From Schistosoma mansoni (Eukaryota > Platyhelminthes > Trematoda > Strigeidida > Schistosomatidae), in assembly GCF_000237925.1 (NCBI RefSeq), contig NC_031500.1:7437254-7501253 (forward strand): a stretch of 64,000 bases of DNA. The letters run 5' to 3'. The translations under genes were made by a program, and so were the position numbers. Under the pieces are notes generated by a model. That model was given only the letters and a program-made list of their open reading frames with translations, was not told the origin of the DNA and did no database searches. This document shows, piece by piece, positions 49,029-61,664 of this stretch (positions are counted from its first letter, which is position 1; every line of letters starts with the position of its first letter).

Positions 49029-50110
49029 CTATCCACACTGCCAAACGCTTTCTCATAATCGAGGAAGTTGATGTATAGTGACGAGATCCATTCAATTGTT
49101 TGTTTACCGATGATCCGTTATGCCACGATTTGGTCTGTGCACTATTGACCCCTATGGAATCCAGCTTGTTGATCTCGAAATTTCAACAACACTGTTGAAA
49201 ACGGTTCATAGTATTGATAGCAGTATAATTCCACTGTGGTTCTTAAACTCGCTCAGATCTCCTTTCCTTGGTGTGCTGATGAGTTATCTGATATGAACAG
49301 AGAAACAAAAAGTCTTAACAAACTTGAGAAGCAATTTTTTGGGACGTTATTTCACTTAGTTCAAAGCTCGTAAATCACTAATATTTATTTTTGTTTCTAG
49401 TTTTTTCTACAGACCATAAGCTTTCGTTTGATGTATCATCTACTGTCATAGCTTTTTCTATTCTAAAGCAATTGTAGTTTAAACGTAATCATTTGTACTC
49501 TTTTTTCTATTCTAATCCCCAGTTTTGGACATAATCGTATTTTCCTAATTGTTTGTGCATTGTGGTCTGGTTAGTCATGTATTTATTCATTTATCTTTTT
49601 GCACTAATCTGGAATCGGGAACCAGATCGGAATTGGTTGACTTGTCTTCTCACTCTCGCGCGCATGCTTGTCAGCCAATCAGGTGGTAGAATAGTTTTCG
49701 CCTCTCTATCCGAAGCAGTTGGCCTCACTCCGAACTCACACATATTAGCCCCAAGGTTAATCCAGTCAACCTATCGCGTCAAGGTCTTAATTAAGATTTA
49801 GACAAATTGTCCTCTGCATAGAAGTGGGTAGACAGATTAAAGACGTGACAGTATCCTTGTTTCCAGTCTTTCAGCACTTGTTCTTCCTTTTAAATCTTCC
49901 TGAATAGAACGCTGAGCATCTTTGCAGTTACTTCTACGTTCGACCTCAGTGCTTCAGCTGGTATATTGTTTGGTACTACTGCTTTCCCACTCTTAGTTTG
50001 TTTGGTGGCCATATTGATTTCTTCGATTGTTGTTGAAGTGATATCTACAGGAAGATCTGTGTGTTCTCCTCCGATATCTGGTGGGTTCAGTGTTGACGGT
50101 TTATACAATA
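49029..50110 (-). mobile_element. RTE LINE fragment split by a solo LTR
   Basis: Minus strand, 50108-49890 reads PSTLNPPDIGGEHTDLPVDI and TKQTKSGKAVVPNNIPAEAL, the segment before the RT in RTE proteins. 49283-49029 continues into the RT (FRDQQAGF, WISSLYINFLDYEKAFGSVD). The two parts are separated by the LTR at 49289-49850, and the LINE is cut again at 49028 by the gypsy element. Stops show that it was already decaying. Confidence 0.75.
49289..49850 (+). repeat. Solo LTR related to the gypsy LTR, older (fossil)
   Basis: Opposite in orientation to the element at 44999-49027 and clearly diverged from its LTR, but co-linear. Shared landmarks include CATAAGCTTTCGTTTGATGT, CCCCAGTTTTGGACATAAT and AGTGGGTAGACAGATT. 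Flanks TTATC (49284-49288) and GTATC (49851-49855) look like a 5-bp target-site duplication with one change. No internal region remains. Confidence 0.75.
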
Positions 50111-50259
50111 ACTGTTCAAAGTGTTCTGCGCACCTTTTTGATGCATAGTATCTTATGTTATTTATTGTTAAATACTCCTTTTTTCTATAAGTTTCTTCAT
50201 GATCCTAGATCCATGATATTCTCCTCCCAAAATAGCTTTACATGCCTTTTTGACGAATA

Positions 50260-50780
50260 TTATTCAACCCCTTGTATTTTCGAGGGATCTTCTTCTTCTT
50301 CATGGTCAGAGTACAGAAGCACTTCTTCCGAAGTTATTCTTTTCTGCTCTAGAAAATTTGGTGAGATTTTATGAATAACTTTAAACGCTGAAGTGTTATC
50401 TATGTGGTGACCGGTATCGACTAGATACGCTATAATAGAGCTTCTCATTACTTTCGTTTGTCCTCTGGTCAACCACAAAGTGTAATGTTCACAAATACGA
50501 TGATGCATTTGTGAAGTTGTGAGCCCAATATAATATAGCTCTGCAGAAGCAATTGAAATTGTGAATGCACATAGAGGCAGAGGAACTAGGCAATTTAACC
50601 TTATTTTGTTAAATCACTATTGACCGTCTGCAGAAAGTGGTGTATAATCTTTCCGAATTGAATGCACGTTCTAAAGCGTTTTGTATACGTTGAGTTACTA
50701 CTTCACTGGATATATCACCTGTGGACTGTATAGTCAAGAATATAAGATTTTTTGATATGGTGAGTTGACCATAACTAAAA
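50260..50780 (-). mobile_element. PLE fragment: linker and GIY-YIG endonuclease part
   Basis: Minus strand 50609-50780 reads FLTIQSTGDISSEVVTQRIQ and NALERAFNSERLYTTFC (RT-to-endonuclease linker). 50260-50508 reads WLTRGQTKVMRSSIIAYLVD and TGHHIDNTSAFKVIHK, the endonuclease C-terminal half. The same motifs occur in the 38214-38828 copy. A hammerhead SINE abuts it on the right. Confidence 0.75.
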
Positions 50781-50795
50781 TCTCCATAGAGAAGG

Positions 50796-51085
50796 CGTGA
50801 CCAGTGGAGCCAATCCATGTCAGGTAGAGACAGTTATCTAACTCAGTACAATGGAAGATGGTTGCGCAATTTTTTGGACTGATTGAAGTAATATATTAAC
50901 ACCGTTGGATGCTGCTGGATCAGTGGTCTAAAGGCTAAGCGTTCGCGCGCAAGGCCGAAGGTCCTGGATTCGGATCCCGAGGGCAGAATCGTGGGTGCGC
51001 ATTACTGAGGAGTCCCATACTAGGATGAAAGGGCCGTCCAGTGCTTCCAGGTTTTTAATGGTGACCTAACATCAATCGATTCATG
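50796..51085 (+). repeat. Hammerhead SINE family B, near full-length copy
   Basis: A leader from about 50796 (GACCAGTGGAGCCAATCCAT) is followed by a tRNA-like part at about 50925-50982 (ATCAGTGGTCTAAAGGCTAA; CTGGATTCGGATCCC). The ribozyme region comes next, then a TTCATGATCTCAATC tail. It is co-linear with 37556-37860. Confidence 0.7.
50995..51048 (+). ncRNA. Hammerhead ribozyme-like motif (family B), slightly worn
   Basis: GCGCATTA-CTGAGGA-GTCC-CATACTA-GGAT-GAAAGGGCCGTC-CAGTGC. The core boxes are kept. Stem II ends in a G-T pair and stem III is altered, so activity is doubtful. Confidence 0.5.
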
Positions 51086-51248
51086 ATCTCAATCAAAAAT
51101 AATTAATTATAATCAATTTCACAGGAAATAAAAGCATTTATATTTACATTCATTTGTATTGATTAACTGATTATAAAAATTCACTTCAGTTTCAATCTTA
51201 ATTTTTCAAATGTTATGTAACTAACTGAGTGTTATTTTATTAAACTAA

Positions 51249-51697
51249 CTCTTACTTACTTACGCCTGTTACCCCTCGTCGAGGAGCATAGGCCGCTCAC
51301 CAGCATTCTCCATCCAACTCTGTCCTGAGCCTTCCTTTCCAGTTCTTTCCAATTGCTATTCATCCTTTTCATATCTGCTTCTATTCCCCGACGTAATGTG
51401 TTCTTTGACCTTCCTCTTTTCCACTTCCCTTCCGGATTCCAAGTTAGCGATTGCCTTGTAATGCACATTGGTAATTTCCTCAATGTATGTCCTATCCACT
51501 TCCAACGTCTTTTCCTAATTTCCTCTTCAGCTGGGAGCTGTTTTGTTCTCTCCCATAAAACGCTGTTGCTGATAGTATCCGGCCAATGGATGTTGAGTAT
51601 TTTGCGTAGACAACTGTTTATAAATACTTGTACCTTCCTGATGATGGTCGTAGTAGTTCTCCACGTTTCAGCTCCATACAGTAGGACCATCATCTAA
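51249..51697 (-). mobile_element. RTE LINE, 5'-truncated, C-terminal 145 codons still open
   Basis: Minus-strand codons from 51693 to 51256 read [40 protein letters not shown] and [20 protein letters not shown]. They end [10 protein letters not shown] and a stop, followed by GTAAGTAAGTAAG. This is the RTE C-terminal region with its normal 3' end. Endonuclease and RT domains are absent. The open frame suggests a younger insertion than the copies at 18290 and 28425. Confidence 0.88.
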
Positions 51698-52342
51698 TTG
51701 GTACCGAGATTTTACTCACTTACAAAACATACCTATTAGTGTAGAGCCTTGATAATGAATTAATTGAGAAGAAATATTTCTTGACTTAAGATGTATTTTC
51801 AATGTCTCGGTGGGAATATTTAATATACTAAATAACTGTTACGTCTTAATTTAAAGCATTATAATGGGACATACTAATGACTTTCAGGTTTTGTGAAAAG
51901 TAATTTCTATGGATCATTAGGTTAGAATATTATTATTTATATTTCTACTGTAATTTTATTTATTAGATAGCAACATATTTATCTAGAATTGTATTATTAA
52001 TGTTTTCGTAATCATTAGTATTGCACATAATATTGAAACTAGATCAAACTCAAAATCATCTAATTATTACTATTTTTGGATAAATTATAAAATGAAGAAA
52101 CTTTTCAAGAAATCTTATCTACTTCAGAAAAATATTATTCATTATCTAAATGAAGGAGGTTCGTTTGCTTCAATTGAAAAGTTATTCATTTTGAAAATTT
52201 GTTTAATTATTCTTACATTGAAGTACTACTTATAATAAAATGAAAAATAATGAATGAATAAAAGATCTGTGGAGTTGTAAATATCGATGTATATTACATA
52301 ATTACGAATACAGTTCATAATGAACTTTTAAAAGTAAATAAC

Positions 52343-52460
52343 GAGTGCAGGATCGTGGGTGCGCACTGCTGAGGAGTCCCATAATAGGACGAAACGGTCG
52401 TCCAGTGCTTCCAGGTTTTCCATGGTGGTCTAGCTTCAATTGACTCACGCTTTCAACTAT
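52343..52460 (+). repeat. Minimal hammerhead repeat (family B) with target-site duplication
   Basis: A 118-bp insertion from GAGTGCAGGATCGTGGG to GACTCACGCTTTCAACTAT, flanked by AAATAAC at 52336-52342 and 52461-52467. It holds little more than the ribozyme and its tail, with no tRNA-like head. Confidence 0.75.
52359..52412 (+). ncRNA. Hammerhead ribozyme-like motif (family B), best-preserved copy
   Basis: GCGCACTG-CTGAGGA-GTCC-CATAATA-GGAC-GAAA-CGGTCGTC-CAGTGC. Stem I (GCACTG/CAGTGC) and stem II (GTCC/GGAC) pair perfectly. CUGANGA and GAAA are intact and GTC is the cleavage triplet. Stem III is very short with almost no loop, as in several natural minimal hammerheads that act as dimers. Confidence 0.75.
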
Positions 52461-53056
52461 AAATAACTTTTGCCCATATGACTAATAAATATAAATTAGC
52501 CTAATCAAGATAAATGGAATAGGCGAAAACAGATTGACGTTTATACATATGTCTAAATAAAGTGTGATATTTATTTCTAGCTATAGCTTCATACAAGTTG
52601 GAAATCACTTCTTTAGATTACGGAACTATCAAACATTAACACTAAGAATTAGTTAAGAGATGTTCAAACACACCCACAGTATGGTTTGACACTTCTACTA
52701 GTCATCATTTCATTATGATTTAAATTATAAATTTGCATTGCTCATTATCATTATTATTATTCTTAATAAAAAAAGTTGCTTGTTCTATACTAATTAAGTT
52801 GTCTTTGATTACTTATTTAATGGGATAGAAATATATATCACTTATTACTGATACTTAGCTAACATAAAACAGGATTATGATTGGTCAAACTATTGGATTT
52901 TTCATCGCCTAATGAGAATATTTGTACAGTAGTTTAAATCACGTCATTGGTCATTGTTTGTTGTATACTCACGAAATACTCACCTAAAGACCTTACCGAT
53001 TTTTTTTATAAACTACACTTATTCAATTATACAATTGGGCATTGTGAACAGTCATA

Positions 53057-53666
53057 ATGCATGAAGGTAATTTATCTACACGTACAGGAAGTATGTGTTC
53101 ATCTTCAGGGAATAGTAATAATAATATTATTAAAATACCACGTCGTACATCAGTGACTCCAGTTACACAAAAATCATCATTAGCTCCTCAATCTAGTAGA
53201 AAATCATTATGCAATAACACAACAACCATCAGTTTATCTAACGAAGCAGCTACATCTTTCTCATCGGACAAATTACGTCGTATGTCTGTGCTATTTAGCA
53301 TTGATCGATCAAAAGCACGTGAAGTCATTATGGCTGTACTAGAAGATCCTGCAAGAACTGAATTTAAACGTCTTAAAATAGAAAATGACTGTTTAACTAG
53401 TGAATGGAAACAGGTACGTAAAATACTAGGACAACTGCAAGCAGATTATGAAACAAGTCGCTCATTAGATCCTCTAAGACGATTTAAAAATTTACAAGGT
53501 ATGGTCAAACGTATTGTTATGCATATACGTATCACCGAACAGAGTTCCTTGAAGAAATTTTCTACACAGTCAGAGAATTCAAGTGAAATTACATTACAAG
53601 GAGATGTTCTGCAAAGTGAAACTAAAGTGAGAGAAATGGAAAAACGTGTTGGACAAATGTGTGATA
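53057..53666 (+). CDS. First coding exon of an unrecognised coiled-coil protein
   Basis: An ATG at 53057 opens 203 codons plus one base, ended by a GTAAGT donor at 53667. Residues 1-80 are low-complexity, rich in Ser, Asn and Thr with basic patches (KIPRRTSVTPV), likely disordered. About 80-200 is helical and charged (DKLRRMSVLFSIDRSKAREV, EFKRLKIENDCLTSEWKQVR, LQGMVKRIVMHIRI, VREMEKRVGQMC), consistent with coiled coil. The codon phase fits the exon at 62418. VKRIV recurs in the second exon, hinting at an internal repeat. No signal peptide or membrane segment is present. An in-exon CAG|GTACGT near 53414 could be a second donor, but the frame continues in gene-like fashion past it. I do not recognise the family and propose no function. 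Confidence 0.8.
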
Positions 53667-56600
53667 GTAAGTTTACCTTAACAAAATTCACTTACTATGT
53701 AAAGCACATATTGTATATTAATGCAAATATTGTTAAAATGATCATCTTTTCACATGGTTATTCTAGATACAACTGATTTAACATTGAGGTTTCTTGAATC
53801 AGTTTTATGCAGCTAAGTGATTTATCAAACACATAGTTAGAAACAAAATAATCATTAAACACTATGAAACACTGAACATTTATTTTGTTTTGTATTTGGA
53901 ATGATAATGGATTAACTATGTTTCTTACTGATCACATTACTCGTGGAACACAATCTTGGGATTCAGAATTCATTCACTAGATTTTAGCTTATGTATAGAT
54001 TTTATATGTAATTTTTAAAATCATATTATAACATTTGTAAACATCACACAGGCCGTGTAAACTCTAGATTATAATTTTTGTTTGAATAACTCGCGTCGCG
54101 CCAAAGTAAACATAAAAAGAACGAAGGTAGTATGTGAAACTTTATATATTTTGGAAATCCCATTGAAAATAGATTGATATCCTAGAGAGATGACTTAAAG
54201 AAATCCATTTAATTTACTGAGCATAGCTATACAACTCTCATCAAAAACTGACTCTTGTATTAAGGTAAATGATTCACAATCGTTAGCATTACAGCAACTG
54301 TCCGCATAATTTGCTCTTACGGTTAGTATATTTTGATCAACAATCCAGTGGGATACTAGGAACGACATGATTTTCCCGTATTTTTTCTTCGCTTTCACAT
54401 ACACAAATAATATTGTTTTGTTCACCTTACCGTCTTCCTCAGTTCACGTATATAACATGAAACAAGTTTTTAGCTACATTACTACATCTATAACTTATGA
54501 ATATTGTTAATTTTCTGGAGATTACCACCACTATTTTAATATTCACATCTATCGAATAGTGCCAATTATTATATTATAACACCGACAAATAATCATAGAC
54601 GACTGTAAGTAACCAAAAATCAACAATGATGAGAAGATTAATTCTCTGTATTTCCTGCTGACCTAATACTAACTAGCCCCGAACAAAAAGGAAGAACACA
54701 AGACTAATGATAACCAGTCTTTATATTTCAGAGATATAAGGATACCAGTCTGCATCACACCATAAAATAAGAAATAACAATTATGCATGATCAAGTCAGA
54801 AAATGGTTTAGAGAAGTGGGGACTGTGAATAATAGATTAGGAATAAATTAGGAAAAGTAAATGATGTAACAGTGGTTAATGGCCGAAATGAAAGCTTATG
54901 ATTATATATATATATATATAACAGTTCATAAATTAGTCCTGGGAGTTACCATTTCTTTAGCCTTCATTGAACACAATACTAAATATCTCATTTGTTAAAG
55001 ATAAGTAGACTACTTGGAACTGTATGACATCAAATAAGTTGTATTGTTTTTGTCAAGCTACTTAACTCAGTTTCCATGTTTCAATTCAGTCGATAGGTTT
55101 TGATCACAACTAATGCTTAGTATGAAATCCGTTTCTAATAAGCGAACTATTAGGAAAAACTGTCTTTCTTATTTAACAGTGAAAACCGTGATTACGAGAT
55201 AATTTCACAGATTTTCTATTTCTGAAATGTTCTACTCAACCAAAATTTCGATGACAATAATCCACTTCTATCTACTCAAATATCCAAAACTTTCTGGATG
55301 CTAGACTTGTACACTTCCTATAAACTGTTGCTGTAATTTCGTTTGTTTCTTTTTCTAACAGATTCAGATACAAAACCATGAAGACAACAAAATAATTTTT
55401 AACGAATGAATTTCGTTGATAAAGATTAGTAAAACAAATCGGTACACCTTAGTATATTACTCTATTGCTAAGATTTCTGACTAAATTTACTCAAACTCTT
55501 ATAAAAAAAAGTACTATGGATTATTTGCCTCGACACCAATTGATCTTATATGTGTAATATCATCCTGAAGCATGGAGAAGTGTTTAATATTGATCTAAGC
55601 CTCCTCAATAGCCCCGACTCAATGACTCCATATCTAGTTGAACGGTAAACCTAAAGCTCCTTGACCAGTATAATTCAGTTGATTTGCTATATTGAAAAAA
55701 CGATATTTTGACTAATTTTATACTCAACCGATCAATTATGTAAGACTCTATATTCAGTAAGTTTCTGTATTGTCTTCTTATCTGGATGATATTATAGAAT
55801 ATAATTTAAAGCTAGAACTGTTAGAGATCATTAATGAGTAAAAATGTTATTCTTCACTAAGATGATTTTGAAAAAAAAATGTTTCACATTTAAATGAAGG
55901 TAGTTATTTGTCAAAAAATTAATTGTCAATCATAGACACAATGAATATCAATTAATAAATATGATTGTGTTTTGATCTAGTTCTAAACTATTTAATACTA
56001 CTTAAATCAATCAATCAGTAATCATTTTTTTTTAACAAAATCTATCATTTATTTAAAATTATAATTGAATGTAAGAAATTTCTTTTCTGAAATAAAATAT
56101 AAATTTTAATAGGAAGAATAATACATATTTGTTTAATGTCAACAAACGTTTCACCTGGTAATCTGATTCAAGCTTTTTCCTGACTGACTTGTTTACACTA
56201 AAATTTAATTGATAATCAATGTTTTCTTTTTCTAAAAAAAGAAATCAATAATTCTAGAATCTGTCAAGGTTTTTTTAAAATTTTTTCCTTTATATCTTCA
56301 ATCAATTTTTTGATAGTAAATCATTTTTTTAGGTAACCATTTGAGGCAATTGATATAAACACTTTACTGAAAAATAAAAAAAATCTGTGATAAAGCAGCT
56401 ATTAAAAACTCTCTCTCATATTTCAGGGTTACGAAATCTAATACAATAGCTGATAATAAAATATCCATATTAAATTGACCATCTTTCATGAATCCATTTT
56501 TCATCCCAAACCATAATGACTTATTTTATTAAAAAAAATAAATAATAAACTGAGTTTTTAATCAAAAGTTATTATCATTCTGTCACATACTCAAATAATT

Positions 56601-57145
56601 TCAAAGGTTATAAAATATGTTGGAACAAATAGGACGGCATAGTTTTTCTATGAAACTACAAAGTCAGCATTTTGTGTGTGCAAGTGAAGAAAAAAAAATT
56701 ATTTTTTTTTACTTTTGATCCTATTTAATCTATGAAGAGTCGATTGACAAATATAGAATTCAATGGAATCACGTGAATGCCATTTTTGTTATTAGTTTAA
56801 TGTGTCACTATGAGTGTTCTATTTCATTTTATCGTAATGATTCTTGTAGAAGCAGAAAAACGAAAAGTGTCAGTTCAGTCACTTGCAACCTTTTATCGTA
56901 GATTCAAGAAAAGATTCATAATGAAAAATTAAATTATCGCTGTTTTTGTTTCCAACATCATTAAAATGTTATAGAGATTATGGTGATTTTGTGAATCATA
57001 TACATCCAATATAATTCATATCTAGTGTTATCTAAAATGTATTAGTTTATATCAATGAAAATATAGAAATTTTAGATAAACCCCATAGTAATACATTCAT
57101 AAAATTTAAAACAATTAGTTCTTTCTGGTAAATTTCCATAATTCA

Positions 57146-57471
57146 ATGAGAAGACAAAGGTTATCAGGATTACGTAATATATTTGCACAATACATTTTGA
57201 ACAATCTGATCACACATACTTGCTAAGACTGAAACATCCTTTATGTGTTCAAAAACCATTTGTTCTTACCCTTAATCTACCCTGGTAATACTGATTTATT
57301 ACCAAACGTGGTTTTCACATTGTTTTCGCGTACTTTATTACTTTTTAATTTGTCTAGTTGACTTCTTATTTCTCATATAAGATGTCCTAACAAGTATGTG
57401 TGTGGTCAGATTGTTTGAAATGTACTACATAAATATATTACATAAGCCTGACAACTTTCGTATTCTCATTG
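57146..57471. repeat. MITE/fold-back element with about 80-bp inverted ends
   Basis: It begins CAATGAGAAGACAAAGGTTA and ends with the reverse complement of a close variant (...TATTCTCATTG). CAATCTGATCACACATACTT on the left mirrors AAGTATGTGTGTGGTCAGAT on the right. Related to 37118-37239. Confidence 0.65.
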
Positions 57472-59878
57472 CATTATCTAAATATTCGTAAACCACAGAA
57501 ATGTTCAACAGATGAAAAATCAATGACTTCAAGATTTCATTAACTGCTACCCAAAACTACTAATTCATTTCACCTCAGGAATAATGACAGCTACAGTGTC
57601 ACTGAAACCCAAGGAACACTGGAAGAACTGAAACTTCGCAGTCTTAAGTGCTCATGAACTACTTTCAGTTCCCTCACAAAGTCACTTAATCAATGCTATT
57701 AAGTGCTTCCATGTTTTCAAAGGTTGTCTCACTTCGACCGATAAATGACTTCATTGAAATCCGAAAATTTTCACAACCGTATACTGGTTTATATCTTCAG
57801 TCGCTGCGGATTCATGGCCTTCTGATCTTTATACAAATTCATCGCTTAGTTATCGTTTGACGATTACTTTGTTTGGCTGTCCGTTTTGCAGCTTCTTACT
57901 ACACTTTTATAAAACAGATCTCTATGTTTGTAACTAGTGAGAAAACCGTCTCTAATTAATAAAGTGTTTTATATTGATTTAACTGAGTATTTAGCTGATT
58001 GTAGATTGCTTTGAAAACCACCAGTTTAAGCTATCCAAAACTGTTAAAAATTCAAAACTGATAACCTATCAAGACAATACAGAAGCTTATAAATGTATTG
58101 GTAATTTTTGATCCACTACTAGCTGAAATACTACTTCGCTTTTTGAATAAGACACAGTCCTTTCATAGATGTTGATTTGTGTGGCGATCACTCCCGGTAT
58201 TTTAAAGGAATCGGAGTCTGATCGACCTAGGTACGTTATTTCAACCTTATTAGATGTTCAAAACTTATTAGAGTTAGTGATTGAATCGGAGGATATGCAA
58301 CACTGGATTCGAACTGAATATAGTATGTCTGACTCAAGATGTATGAGACTGTTCAAAATGACGTGAATGAATATTTTTCTGACGTGTTGCAGTCGTCAGG
58401 AAAACTTTTGATTGTGACACTCCACCACTAAGTATTGTTGTGACTTTTGTAACTTGGCAATACATTAATTCTCACCTACTTTATCTGTCTCTTTACCATG
58501 TAAAATGCCCTATAGACTGTGATATCATTTATTTCATTGTCTTTTATTAAGACATGGAAATTCTCTTGAAGTACCCTTCTTAATTTACATTTATATACGG
58601 ATTGTAAGTTTTGAAGTATTAGTTGTACATTTATCTACTTGATCAAATTAATATTTAATCATTAGTTTATATTAATGTTGGATCCTAAACCTATCGATTC
58701 ATATGTCATATTTTCTGCTATTTACCGTTATATTATTTATAGTGTCCTAAATAATTCATTATCGTTTGACCCTTTATGACATTTAATTTTAAGCTACTGA
58801 CTATAATTTAGTAAAGCAACGTTGTCATTGAATTCAAGTCACTGGAATTATTTATATGGTGTAGTGAAGAATGAGAAGTGGGACATATAAAAGACTTTGA
58901 CAACTCAGTCACACATTTACTCATAAAGACGTTTCATTAGAAAACAAAAATAAAATATTAAAATACAAAGCATATTGAATATAGATTGCACCAAATCATT
59001 AACTGACTGGATTTGAAAATATTTACAACTAGATTTCAACTCTGACTTCAAGATATCGTGGACGTCATAAGTTCTGAAGATCATAATTTCGATCACTTAT
59101 AACCTTTTGGATATTAATTGACATCGGGTTACGAAATACAACAAAATAATTATCCGCTGTTCCTTGATGTCCAATGGCTCGCTAAACGATGTTAGCCTTT
59201 GGTTAAAACTTATTTTAAACAGCAGATATATAAATAATGTTATACTATGGATTGCAAGAAAAATATATTACTGTATTAAAAATTCTGACAGACTCACATA
59301 CGATTCTCTTCTTTTATAGAGTAAATTAAACATTACCAGAGTCATAAGTATACGTTTATATACCATTTTAATATTTATTTATAAATTGTCAAATAAACAT
59401 TCTAAGGCTTCTGAATAGACGAGTCATCAAAAAATCAAAGGATCATATAAGTGTTCAAACGCAATTTATTCGAACAAAAAATGGCTCTTCTTAATAAATT
59501 TCCATTTATATCTCAACAGTTGTGAGCTCATGTTTTATAATCAATCTTGAGGAAACGGGACATCGGAAACCACATCTGGTCAAACACAGGGTCTTCAATT
59601 CTCATGGTCAATACAACTGCTTTAGACAAATGAGTGACCACTATCCAATAATTGCGGTGACAATCGCATCAACGTTCAATGTGGACTGCCACTCAATTGG
59701 TTTTCAGTTAATGTTAATTCTAAACAATCTGAACAGACCCTCATTTTGTTGATATGTAGGTGTATATTAAACCCACATACTTGAATTAGTTGTATTCTGC
59801 TGGAAAAACAGATGGTGGATGAAGGTTTACCAGATTCCAGTCAAACATAAAACTAGTACAGTGAACAATTACATATTA

Positions 59879-60257
59879 TAGAAGGGGTTTTGTGGAGATT
59901 TAGTATTTATTATAGTTGAAAGCGTGAGTCAATTGAAGCTAGACCACCATGGAAAACCTGGAAACACTGGACGGCCGTTNNNNNNNNNNNNNNNNNNNNN
60001 NNNNNNNNNNNNNNNNNNNNNNNNNNNNNNNNNNNNNNNNNNNNNNNNNNNNNNNNNNNNNNNNNNNNNNNNNNNNNNNNNNNNNNNNNNNNNNNNNNNN
60101 NNNNNNNNNNNNNNNNNNNNNNNNNNNNNNNNNNNNNNNNNNNNNNNNNNNNNNNNNNNNNNNNNNNNNNNNNNNNNNNCCCATAGTAGGACGAAAACGG
60201 CCGTGCAAGTGTTTCCCAGGTTTTTCCAAATTGACTCACCGCTTTCTCAACTATAAT
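59879..60257. repeat. Hammerhead repeat (family B) as inverted pair across a gap, with 12-bp target-site duplication
   Basis: Left of the gap the repeat is on the minus strand (AGAAGGGGTTTTGTGGAG to GGACGGCCGTT). Right of it, 60180-60257 is on the plus strand (CCCATAGTAGGACGAAAACG to CTCAACTAT). AATTACATATTA flanks both outer ends (59867-59878 and 60258-60269), so the whole is one insertion site. The right piece has several extra bases compared with other copies. Confidence 0.7.
59980..60179. other. Assembly gap (200 N)
   Basis: A placeholder at the centre of an inverted hammerhead repeat pair. Confidence 0.95.
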
Positions 60258-61664
60258 AATTACATATTAGTTTATACAATCTGTAAATTCTTTTGTAAAG
60301 ATAACAATTATTTTTGAATAATTAGTACCTTTAAAATAACTTAATAATCGTTAAATCGAAACTCAGTTCTTATTAACAGTTTCCAATAAGGCAGTTGTCT
60401 TAAAGTTACATTGAAAAACTACGGCTAATCAAGTCAGTTATATTATGGATCAAGTTGTAGTTGAATGTTTTTAAGGCTAAATATCTACACAATTTTTCGT
60501 GCTTTGTGTTGTTTAGTGTCATAATATGTGCATGGAATATAACTAACTGTCTTCTAATGCAGCAAACTGAAAAACAACTAACAGAATGAACAAATTTATA
60601 AATGGTTACCTGTCAGTTTATTAGTGGTAAATAGTTCTAATCCTAAGGGAAAGATGCGTAAACAGGCGAACTTTCATCGCCTATGGGCAATATGTGGTGA
60701 TGGCTTGATTAATTAGAAGTTCAATTTGGATCGTAAGTTTTGAACCTTTTTAGCCTTTGTTAGATTGAACAATAGAATATCATCACAAATTCTCATGTAA
60801 AATGATCTGATCCAAACTCTTATTCAAATGAGAGATGAATATTTTGTCACTTCATGTAACTAGACCATTTAGCTAATAAAAATGTCATAAAAAATAAATG
60901 ATAAGGCTGTCATTATCTTATATAGTCGAGTTAACTGTAGGCCGATACCATTAGCAAAATGAACCACATAAATTACATGTTTTTTTTGGGGGGTAAATTC
61001 CATTAGAATACTTGACATTTGTAGTTGATCGATTCTTAAACATGTTTTGTATGAAAATAGTTTTCATGATGGAATCATTAGAAAATTAAAGCATAGAACT
61101 TCTGTTTGATCCTTGTTTGAGACTTTCGACAGTAAACACCAAAAATCTATATGCAATTAGACCAAATATGTGCTCACTTATATTTAATTGTTTTTTGAAG
61201 AGATGAAGGTTTTTTGAATACTATTTATTAGAATTATAGATTAAACATCATTTTATTTATTATTGGGTAAAAGCTTTTATTAATTACCGAAATATATTTA
61301 CTATAGTTTGTGCCTTTGACTGTTAAACTTCCACTTTCCTAGTTATTACTTTTAGTTGGATATGGAAATACTTTGGTAGATTGACTCCTTTTTGTTAAAT
61401 ATCATAAATCTAATATAAGATTGACTTATTTTCGGTAATCGTTTTATTTGCTGGAATGTATTAAAATGAGCTTAATATTATAGACTATAAAATTAGAAAA
61501 AACTATCAAGCTACATTTCATATTGACGTTTAAGTAAAATCACTAGCAGGCAGACAACGTTGACAAAGTGCGATTTATTTATTGTACTCAATTATTTCCT
61601 CCTCGACTTTAAAAAAGGCAATGAGTTTACTTCGAGATATAAACATACCAGGAAAGTAAGAAAT

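Larger units (their letters stand above)
51700..53056. other. AT-rich stretch upstream of the coiled-coil gene
   Basis: Apart from the hammerhead repeat at 52343-52460 nothing is recognised. The last 200 bases before the ATG at 53057 would hold the promoter/5' UTR. A TTTTTTTATAAAC at about 53000-53012 is a possible TATA-like word. Confidence 0.4.

Noticed and set aside
58169-58366. 65-codon open stretch as an exon of the coiled-coil gene
   Set aside because: The flanks do not offer splice sites in the needed phase, and the direct 53666-62418 join is already in frame.
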